Part shown: piece by piece, positions 58,448-64,000 of the stretch
Layout: the number at the start of each line of letters is the position of its first letter
How positions within the stretch are numbered: position 1 is the stretch's first letter
Assembly: GCA_014649355.1 (NCBI GenBank)
Contig: BMSW01000011.1
Coordinates: 1 to 64,000 of the forward strand
Length of the DNA: 64,000 bases
Origin: Streptomyces althioticus
GTDB taxonomy: Bacteria; Actinomycetota; Actinomycetes; Streptomycetales; Streptomycetaceae
Direction of reading: 5' to 3'
Program-made: the position numbers and the translations under genes
The notes under the pieces: model-generated
The model's input: only the letters and a program-made list of their open reading frames with translations
Told to the model about the DNA's origin: nothing
Databases searched by the model: none

Positions 58448-59326
58448 TCACCGGGTCAACAGGTCCCGGATCGCCGCCGTCACCTCCTCGGGCGCCTCCT
58501 CGGCCATGAAGTGCCCGGCCTCGGTCAGCCGGTGGTCCAGGTCCGGCGCCCAGGCCCGCCACACCGCCGAGGCGTCGTAACCCAGCTGGGCGCCCCAGTC
58601 CTGCTGGAGGACCGTCACCGGCATCGTGAGCCGGGTACCCGCGTCGAGGTCGGCCCGGTCGTGCTCGATGTCCACGGTCGCCGAGGCCCGGTAGTCGGCG
58701 ACGATCGACGGCACCGCGGCGCGGCTCGCCTCCAGATACGCGGCCCGCACCTCCGGGGGCAGCGCGTCCGGGCCGGTGGACCAGGCGTCGAGGAACGACC
58801 CGAAGAAGGCGTCCGCGCTCCCAGCGATCATCGCCTCCGGCAGGCCGGGCGGCTGTGCCATCAGATACAGGTGGAAGGCGACCGCCGCGGAGACGCCGTG
58901 CAGGACGTCCCACATGTCGAGCGTCGGCACGACGTCGAGGATGCCGAGGTGTGTGACCGTCTCCGGGTGGTCGAGCCCGGCACGGAAGGCGACGAGGGCG
59001 CCCCGGTCGTGCCCGACGAGGGCGAAACGGTCGTGGCCGAGCGCGGCGGCCAGCGCCACGACGTCGGCCGCCATGGTGCGCTTGGCGTACACGCCGGGAC
59101 CGTCGGCGGCCGGCTTGTCGCTGGCGCCGTAGCCGCGCAGGTCGGGGCAGATCACGGTGTGGTCGGCGGCGAGCCGCGCGGCGACGTGCCGCCACATGAG
59201 ATGCGTCTGCGGGAACCCGTGCAGCAGCACGACGGGACTGCCGTGCCCGCCGACGGCTGCCGCCAGCTCGACGCCGTCCACGCCGGGGAGGCGGAGGTGC
59301 TCGAAACCGGGGATGGTGGGGGTCAT
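58448..59326 (-). CDS. Alpha/beta hydrolase, haloacetate dehalogenase-like
   Basis: A 292-residue hydrolase: HGFPQTHLMWRHVAARLA, then DLRGYGASDKP and the nucleophile elbow VGHDRGALVAF with Asp (not Ser) as nucleophile, as in fluoroacetate dehalogenase and epoxide-type hydrolases. The catalytic His is near 271 (EAGHFMAEEAPEEV). This motif set is typical of haloacetate dehalogenases, though many close relatives are unproven hydrolases. It is divergent from the SARP gene. Confidence 0.9.
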   Translation of the reverse strand: MTPTIPGFEHLRLPGVDGVELAAAVGGHGSPVVLLHGFPQTHLMWRHVAARLAADHTVICPDLRGYGASDKPAADGPGVYAKRTMAADVVALAAALGHDRFALVGHDRGALVAFRAGLDHPETVTHLGILDVVPTLDMWDVLHGVSAAVAFHLYLMAQPPGLPEAMIAGSADAFFGSFLDAWSTGPDALPPEVRAAYLEASRAAVPSIVADYRASATVDIEHDRADLDAGTRLTMPVTVLQQDWGAQLGYDASAVWRAWAPDLDHRLTEAGHFMAEEAPEEVTAAIRDLLTR

Positions 59327-59389
59327 GGGGGTGCGTCCGTTCTCCAGGGTGCGGGGACGGGAGCAGCGTGGGGGAGGCCGATGAGCAGC

Positions 59390-59480
59390 GGATCAGCAAC
59401 AACCCGTCCGGCGTTCGAGGACGAGGCCCGAAGGGCCGAAAAGGGGGGCTGGGGGCGCAGCCCCCGGGGACGGGAAGGGA
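59390..59480. repeat. Dispersed Streptomyces extragenic repeat
   Basis: The element runs acccgtccggcgttcgagga, then cgaggcccgaagggccga and gggggcgcagcccccgggg (a hairpin), ending in acgggaaggg. This pattern is a very frequent intergenic repeat in Streptomyces genomes, as I recall. It sits between the divergent hydrolase and SARP genes. Confidence 0.75.
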
Positions 59481-59535
59481 AGGGGCGGCGGGGGCGACCC
59501 GAACCGACCCGCACCCCCACCGCGAGGATGGACCG

Positions 59536-61476
59536 ATGCGCATCGAGGTCCTCGGCTCGATCCGAGCCACCCAGGACGACGGCACCCCCGCCCCCCTCGG
59601 CGGCCCCCGGCACCGTGAGGTCCTCGGGCGTCTCGTCGCCGCCGAGGGGCGGATGGTCACCACCGAGACGCTCGTCGGCGATCTGTGGGCCGAGCGGCCG
59701 CCGGCCCGTGCCGTCGGCGCCCTGCGGACGTTCGTCGCCGCGCTGCGCCGCGCCCTCGAACCGGACCGCCCGCCCCGCACCCCGTCCCGCCTCCTCGTCA
59801 CCGAGGGCCCCGGCTACGCCCTGCGCCTGCCACGCGAGGACGTCGACGTGCACCGCTTCCAGGACGCCCTGGCCCGCGCCCGGCGCGCCCCCGGCGAGGT
59901 GGCCGCGCTCGGTGAGGCCCTCGCGGCCTGGCGCGGTCCCGCCTACGCCGACGTGACCGGCTCCGCGTGGGCGGACCGCGAGCGCGCCCGGCTGGAGGAG
60001 CTGCGGGAGGAGGCGGTCGAACTGCGCGCCCGCCTCCTCCTCGACCGGGGCGACGGCGCCGGCCTGGTGTCCGATCTGCGCGACCACGTCGCCGCGCACC
60101 CGTGGCGCGAGCCCGCCTGGACGCTCCTCGCCCGCGCCCTGCACCACGCGGGCCGCCGCGCCGACGCGCTGGACACCCTCCGCCGCGCCCGCGCGACCCT
60201 CGCCGACCAGCTCGGGCTCGACCCGGGCACCGAGTTGCTGCGCCTGGAGACGGACCTCCTCAACGGGGCGCCCCCGTCCGCCGCCCCGGCCGCCACCTGG
60301 ACCGGCCCCGGCGTCCTGCTCGGCCCGCGCACCACCGTGGACGTGGCCCGCACCCTCGCCCTGGCGGGCGGCGACGCGCTGGTCCGCTCCCGCAGCGACC
60401 GCCTCGCCGCGATCACGGCGGCGGAACGCACCGGCGACCTCGCCCTCACCGCCCGGATCATCGGCGCGTACGACGTGCCCGCCCTGTGGAGCCGGGCCGA
60501 CGACCCCGCGCAGTCCCGGGCGGTCGTCGAGGCCGCCGTCCGCACCCTCGCCGCGCTCGGCCCCGGCGCCCCCGCCGATCTGACCGTCCGGCTGCTGGCG
60601 ACGGTCGCGGTCGAGAGCCGCAGCGCCGATCTCACCCCGACGGAGCGGGACCGCGCCCGGGACGCGGCCCGGCGGGCGGAGGCACTGGCCCGGGACCTGG
60701 GCGACCCCGCCCTCCTGGTGTTCGCCCTGAACGGGGTGTTCCTGCAGTCCTTCACCCGCCCCGGACTCGCGGCGGCCCGCGACCGCACCGGCGCCGAGAT
60801 CCTCGGCCTGGCCACCGCGCACGACCTGCCCGCCTTCGCCGTGCTCGGCCGGCTCGTACGCCTCCAGTCCGCCTCCGCCCTCGGCGACCTGGACGCCGCG
60901 TCCGCGCACGCGGAGGCAGCCGAACGGCTCGCCGCCGCCACCGAGGCGCCCCTCGTCCCCGTCCTCACGGCGTGGTTCCGGGCTCGGACCGCGGCGGCCC
61001 GCAGCACCGAGCCGGGCGGACCGTCCCCCGCCACGGTCGCCGCGCACTACCGCACCGCCGACGAGGCCCTCCGCACCGCGGGCATGCCGGGCCTGCACCG
61101 GGGCCTGCTCCCGCTCGCCCTGCTGGGCCTGCGCCTGCTGCACGGCCGGCCCGCGCCCGCCGACCCCCGCCTCGACCGGGGCCCGTACCGCCCCTGGACG
61201 CAGCCCCTCCTCCTGCTGGACCAGGGCCGCGACGCCCAGGCCCGCACCGCCCTCGCCGCGGCCCCCGCACCACCGCCCGACCACATGCGAGAAGCCCTGT
61301 GGTGCCTGACCGCCCGCGCCGCCGTCCGCCTGGGCGACCGCGCCGTCGCGGCCCGCGCCGCGACCGCCCTCCGCGACGCGCGCGCCGAACACGCGGGCGC
61401 CGCCTCCGGCCTGCTGACCCTGGGCCCGGTGGCGGCGTACCTGGAGGAGGCGGAGGAGTGCGCGGGCGCGCGCTGA
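59536..61476 (+). CDS. SARP-type transcriptional regulator (BTAD domain, AfsR-like)
   Basis: A 646-residue regulator. An OmpR-like winged helix (about 1-95; MRIEVLGSIRATQDDG, PPARAVGALRTFVAALRRAL) is followed by a bacterial transcriptional activation domain (about 95-240; VDVHRFQDALARARRAPGEV, LHHAGRRADALDTLRRARAT) and a TPR-like C-terminal half without a P-loop ATPase domain. It is a SARP with extended C-terminus, likely activating secondary-metabolism or local genes; none is obvious nearby. ATG start at 59536. Confidence 0.9.
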   Translation: MRIEVLGSIRATQDDGTPAPLGGPRHREVLGRLVAAEGRMVTTETLVGDLWAERPPARAVGALRTFVAALRRALEPDRPPRTPSRLLVTEGPGYALRLPREDVDVHRFQDALARARRAPGEVAALGEALAAWRGPAYADVTGSAWADRERARLEELREEAVELRARLLLDRGDGAGLVSDLRDHVAAHPWREPAWTLLARALHHAGRRADALDTLRRARATLADQLGLDPGTELLRLETDLLNGAPPSAAPAATWTGPGVLLGPRTTVDVARTLALAGGDALVRSRSDRLAAITAAERTGDLALTARIIGAYDVPALWSRADDPAQSRAVVEAAVRTLAALGPGAPADLTVRLLATVAVESRSADLTPTERDRARDAARRAEALARDLGDPALLVFALNGVFLQSFTRPGLAAARDRTGAEILGLATAHDLPAFAVLGRLVRLQSASALGDLDAASAHAEAAERLAAATEAPLVPVLTAWFRARTAAARSTEPGGPSPATVAAHYRTADEALRTAGMPGLHRGLLPLALLGLRLLHGRPAPADPRLDRGPYRPWTQPLLLLDQGRDAQARTALAAAPAPPPDHMREALWCLTARAAVRLGDRAVAARAATALRDARAEHAGAASGLLTLGPVAAYLEEAEECAGAR

Positions 61477-61574
61477 TCCCGCCCGCGTCAGGACGCCCGC
61501 GAGCGCCGCGTCCTGTCCAGCCACCTGACCCCGGCCCCCAACTGCCCCCACCCGGCGCCCGTATGCTGCTTCGC

Positions 61575-62537
61575 ATGGGGGCCATCACCGAGGGCGAGAC
61601 CGACCACTCCTGGGCCTCCACCCGCGCCTGGGTGGAGAAGACCCTGTCCGCCGGGGAGCGCGTCGAGCGGGTGGACCGGCTGCGCGGCGGCTGGACGTCG
61701 GAGATGCGCCGCCTGGACGTCACCGGCCCGGACGGCCCCCGCTCCCTCGTGCTGCGCTCCTTCGTCAAGCCGTTCTTCGTGCGGCACGCCGAGGGCCTGC
61801 TGACCCGCGAGGCGGACATCCTGCGCCTGCTCGCCCCGACGGACGTCCCGGCGGCCACGCTCGTCGCGGTGGACGCGACCGCCCGGCACTGCGACCACCC
61901 GTCCCTGCTGATGACCCGGCTCCCCGGCGCCGTCCGCCTGCACGACGAAGGCGCGGACACCCGGGCCGACGAGCTGGCCCGCCTCCTCGTCCGCATCCAC
62001 CGCCTGCCCGTGCCCCCGCACCGGCGCCCCCGCGCCTACCAGGCGTGGGCCTCCCCCGACGGGGTGACCCCGCCCGCGGCCGCCCGCCGCCCCGAGCTGT
62101 GGCACCGGGCCGCCGACGTCATCCGCCGCGACCCACCGCCGTACGAGGGCCGCTTCCTGCACCGGGACTTCCACCCCGGCAACGTCCTCCTCACCGGGCC
62201 CGACGACGCCCCGCGCGTCAGCGGTGTCGTCGACTGGGTGGAGACCTCCTGGGGGCCGGCCGACCTGGACGTGGCGCACTGCTCGACCGCCCTCGCCCTG
62301 CTGCACGGCGCCCGGGCGGGCATGGACTTCGCCGACCGCTACACCGCCGCCGGCGGCACCCTCGCCACGGACGCCCCCGCCCACCTCTACTGGCGCCTCC
62401 TGGACACCCTGGGCTACGGCGACGCGGAGAAGGTCGCGGGTCCCTGGCGCGACCTCGGCCGCGCGGACCTGACCCCGGAGATCCTCGCCGGCCGCCTGGA
62501 GGACTACCTGGACGCCCTGTTCACGCGGTACGGCTGA
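61575..62537 (+). CDS. Aminoglycoside phosphotransferase-family kinase
   Basis: A 320-residue protein-kinase-like fold: WTSEMRRLDVTG nucleotide-loop region, MTRLPGAVRLH hinge, catalytic FLHRDFHPGNVLL near 193 (HxDxxxxN complete) and the metal Asp in VVDWVETSWGP near 221. It belongs to the phosphotransferase family PF01636, whose members phosphorylate aminoglycosides, macrolides or small metabolites. ATG 61575 is chosen; ATG 61563 is in frame. Confidence 0.88.
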   Translation: MGAITEGETDHSWASTRAWVEKTLSAGERVERVDRLRGGWTSEMRRLDVTGPDGPRSLVLRSFVKPFFVRHAEGLLTREADILRLLAPTDVPAATLVAVDATARHCDHPSLLMTRLPGAVRLHDEGADTRADELARLLVRIHRLPVPPHRRPRAYQAWASPDGVTPPAAARRPELWHRAADVIRRDPPPYEGRFLHRDFHPGNVLLTGPDDAPRVSGVVDWVETSWGPADLDVAHCSTALALLHGARAGMDFADRYTAAGGTLATDAPAHLYWRLLDTLGYGDAEKVAGPWRDLGRADLTPEILAGRLEDYLDALFTRYG

Positions 62538-62548
62538 ACACGAAGAAG

Positions 62549-62573
62549 GGGCGGGTTCCGGGAACCCGCCCCA
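62549..62573. terminator. Terminator between convergent kinase and hypothetical genes
   Basis: Perfect 11-bp stem ggggcgggttc / gaacccgcccc with loop cgg, 12 bases after the kinase stop and 20 bases from the stop of the minus-strand gene. Confidence 0.8.
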
Positions 62574-62592
62574 CCACGTCGACCCGTCCGGA

Positions 62593-63024
62593 TCAGGGCC
62601 ACACCAGGCAGTACGCCTGATGCCCCGCATCGTGCAGCCGGTGCGAGAAGTCCTGCCACTCGTGCAGCAGCTGGTAGACGTTGAACGCGTCGCGCGGGCC
62701 GCCGCGGTCCGGGACCGTCGACCAGATGAAGGCCGCCGCGCCGACCGCTTCCTCGCCTATGTCCCGCAGGGGGTCCACCACCGTCATGGGCAGCTTCACG
62801 ACCGCGTAGTCCGGGTGCAGGACGACCAGTTCGAGCGGCGGCACCTTGTGCAGGGGAACGCCCTCGATGCCCGTGAGCACCATGGCGGCCATGGTCTCCG
62901 GCTTGATCTTGGTGAACATGCCGCCCATGCCCAGCTCGTCCCCGCCGAGCTCCTCGGGGCGCATGGAGATCGGGACGCGGGCCGCGGTGGCGCCGTCCGG
63001 CGCGCCGAAGTACTTGTACGTCAC
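62593..63024 (-). CDS. Conserved hypothetical protein next to hemL
   Basis: A 143-residue soluble protein: VTYKYFGAPDGATAARVPIS start, TMAAMVLTGIEGVPLHKVPP and AVVKLPMTVVDPLRDIGEEA in the middle, and a C-terminal WQDFSHRLHDAGHQAYCLVW. I do not recognise a family. It is conserved near hemL in streptomycetes as I recall. GTG 63024 is taken; GTG 63030 is also in frame. Divergent from hemL. Confidence 0.75.
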   Translation of the reverse strand: MTYKYFGAPDGATAARVPISMRPEELGGDELGMGGMFTKIKPETMAAMVLTGIEGVPLHKVPPLELVVLHPDYAVVKLPMTVVDPLRDIGEEAVGAAAFIWSTVPDRGGPRDAFNVYQLLHEWQDFSHRLHDAGHQAYCLVWP

Positions 63025-63528
63025 CCCCACCCGACCACCATTCCTGCTCCCCGCCCCGCTCAGTGGGCCGATCCGCTCCGGCTCGTCGTGTGCACGACGC
63101 GTCTGATCCGCTTCCTCCGCTTCGCGTCGGTGCCTTCCCCGCCGGGCACGTCGAGGACCCAGGTCGTCGGTCCCCTCGCCCAGTCCGCCACCGCGATGCA
63201 TATCTCCACCCGACTGCTTTTCTAGGACGCGTGGCCCCCGCCGCGCAACCCGATCATCGTGACAGTGACCTCCCCCACGGCCGCCCGCCGAAACGTGCGG
63301 TGAACCATCGGTCCGCGAGATTGTCGCGGGGCCCGGCCGCCCCGGCCGTGCGAGCTGAGTGCACCGGGGATCAGTTTCGCAGATCACGGCCGGTCCGGGG
63401 CCCGGATCGGCAGGTCGTCGGGGCGCGGACACCGCCGGGGGCCCCTGGCCTACCCTGAAACGAGTCACAGCAGCCGCAGCCCGGCGAGATACCCGGGACG
63501 TCGGAAAAGGTCGGAGAAGTCGCAGGTC
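63025..63528. promoter_or_regulatory. Intergenic region before hemL, 504 bp
   Basis: Divergent region between the hypothetical gene and hemL. A -10-like TACCCT at 63451-63456 would start hemL transcription about 66 nt before its ATG. A nine-codon frame at 63196-63225 lacks a ribosome binding site. No Rex operator is visible. Otherwise nothing I can name. Confidence 0.45.
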
Positions 63529-64000
63529 ATGAGCGAACTGCCATATTCGTACGAAGCCCCAGCCTCGCAGGCGCTGTTCGATCGTGCCGCGGCCGTCACG
63601 CCCGGTGGTGTGAACTCACCGGTGCGTGCCTTCCGCGCCGTCGGCGGCACGCCCCGGTTCATGGTCTCCGGCTCCGGGCCGTACCTGACCGACTCCGACG
63701 GGCGGGAGTACGTCGACCTGGTGTGCTCGTGGGGTCCGATGATCCTCGGGCACGCGCACCCCGAGGTGATCGCCGCCGTCCAGGAGGCCGTCGCGCGCGG
63801 CACCTCCTTCGGCACGCCCGGTGAGGGCGAGGTCGCGCTCGCCGAGGAGATGGTCGCCCGGATCGAGCCGCTGGAGCAGGTGCGGCTGGTGTCCAGCGGC
63901 ACCGAGGCCACCATGTCGGCGATCCGTCTCGCCCGCGGTTTCACGCAGCGCAGCAAGGTGATCAAGTTCGCCGGCTGCTACCACGGCCACGTGGACGCGC
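63529..64000 (+). CDS. hemL: Glutamate-1-semialdehyde 2,1-aminomutase (partial, cut by window end)
   Basis: The first 157 codons of HemL, which isomerises glutamate-1-semialdehyde to 5-aminolevulinate with PLP/PMP: VTPGGVNSPVRAFRAVGGTP, YVDLVCSWGPMILGHAHPEV, ARGTSFGTPGEGEVALAEEM, and SSGTEATMSAIRLARGFTQR. The 3' part with the PLP lysine lies beyond the window. ATG start at 63529. Confidence 0.96.
   Translation, partial: MSELPYSYEAPASQALFDRAAAVTPGGVNSPVRAFRAVGGTPRFMVSGSGPYLTDSDGREYVDLVCSWGPMILGHAHPEVIAAVQEAVARGTSFGTPGEGEVALAEEMVARIEPLEQVRLVSSGTEATMSAIRLARGFTQRSKVIKFAGCYHGHVDA

Noticed and set aside
63196..63225. Nine-codon ORF MHISTRLLF upstream of hemL as a leader peptide
   Set aside because: No Shine-Dalgarno and far from hemL; lacks the cysteine or arginine patterns of known leaders.
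1..64000. CRISPR arrays, tRNA genes, insertion sequences, prophage or large att repeats
   Set aside because: No direct-repeat/spacer array, no cloverleaf with conserved T-loop, no transposase or integrase product among the genes.

Overview
The window is chromosomal DNA from a Streptomyces. It is very GC-rich with strong third-position bias and many GTG/TTG starts. It carries the developmental pair bldN-rsbN and the rex-hemA-hemC-hemD operon with its Rex operator. Gene order from about 0.3 to 16.9 kb matches, as I recall it, the S. coelicolor SCO3317-SCO3332 neighbourhood. No IS element, prophage, CRISPR array or biosynthetic megacluster is visible.

Layout. 0-0.26 kb: tail of an rRNA operon (23S-5S spacer, 5S gene, terminator). 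0.28-7.3 kb: HAD phosphatase, MFS exporter, AcuC-type deacetylase, a conserved phosphatase-like protein, a BdtA-like excisionase-fold DNA-binding protein, the tiny ribosomal protein bS22, an atypical SDR and a lysophospholipid acyltransferase. 7.4-9.7 kb (minus): sigma factor BldN and its membrane anti-sigma factor RsbN, with a good candidate BldN promoter before rsbN. 10.1-16.9 kb: HAD-IB phosphatase, glutaredoxin-like protein, then the translationally coupled rex-hemA-hemC-hemD operon behind a near-consensus Rex operator. This links early tetrapyrrole synthesis to NADH/NAD+ state.

16.9-29.3 kb is accessory DNA lying between hemD and hemB: an XRE/DUF397/nucleotidyltransferase operon, a winged-helix zinc-ribbon protein, two lipoproteins (one with a stop codon in its signal peptide), an MFS pump behind an attenuator-like hairpin, a lysE-B3/B4-mocR operon, an alpha/beta hydrolase and an FAD oxidoreductase. 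hemB follows at 29.3 kb. 31-37.3 kb holds three membrane-tethered helix-turn-helix proteins with different extracytoplasmic domains (one a peptidoglycan-binding domain) plus a secreted peptidoglycan-binding protein. This is my best candidate for an undescribed cell-envelope-sensing module.

37.4-41.1 kb: divergent argS and class I lysS. 41.2-44.3 kb: a DUF2637 membrane protein and two paralogous DUF3558-like lipoproteins. 44.5-52.7 kb: RtcB RNA ligase, a RibD/DHFR-like reductase, small membrane proteins, an SDR, a MarR regulator, an LLM monooxygenase plus FMN reductase pair, and an MprAB-like two-component system. 53-62.5 kb: M20 peptidase, small ABC-type ATPase, VOC protein, SulP permease, a His-rich DUF4396 protein behind a CsoR-like palindrome, a haloacetate-dehalogenase-like hydrolase, a SARP/BTAD regulator and an aminoglycoside-phosphotransferase-fold kinase. 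The window ends inside hemL, so hemA, hemC, hemD, hemB and hemL of the C5 haem pathway all lie within 52 kb.

Two dispersed Streptomyces-type repeats are visible: one in frame inside hemC, and one between the divergent genes at 59.3-59.5 kb.
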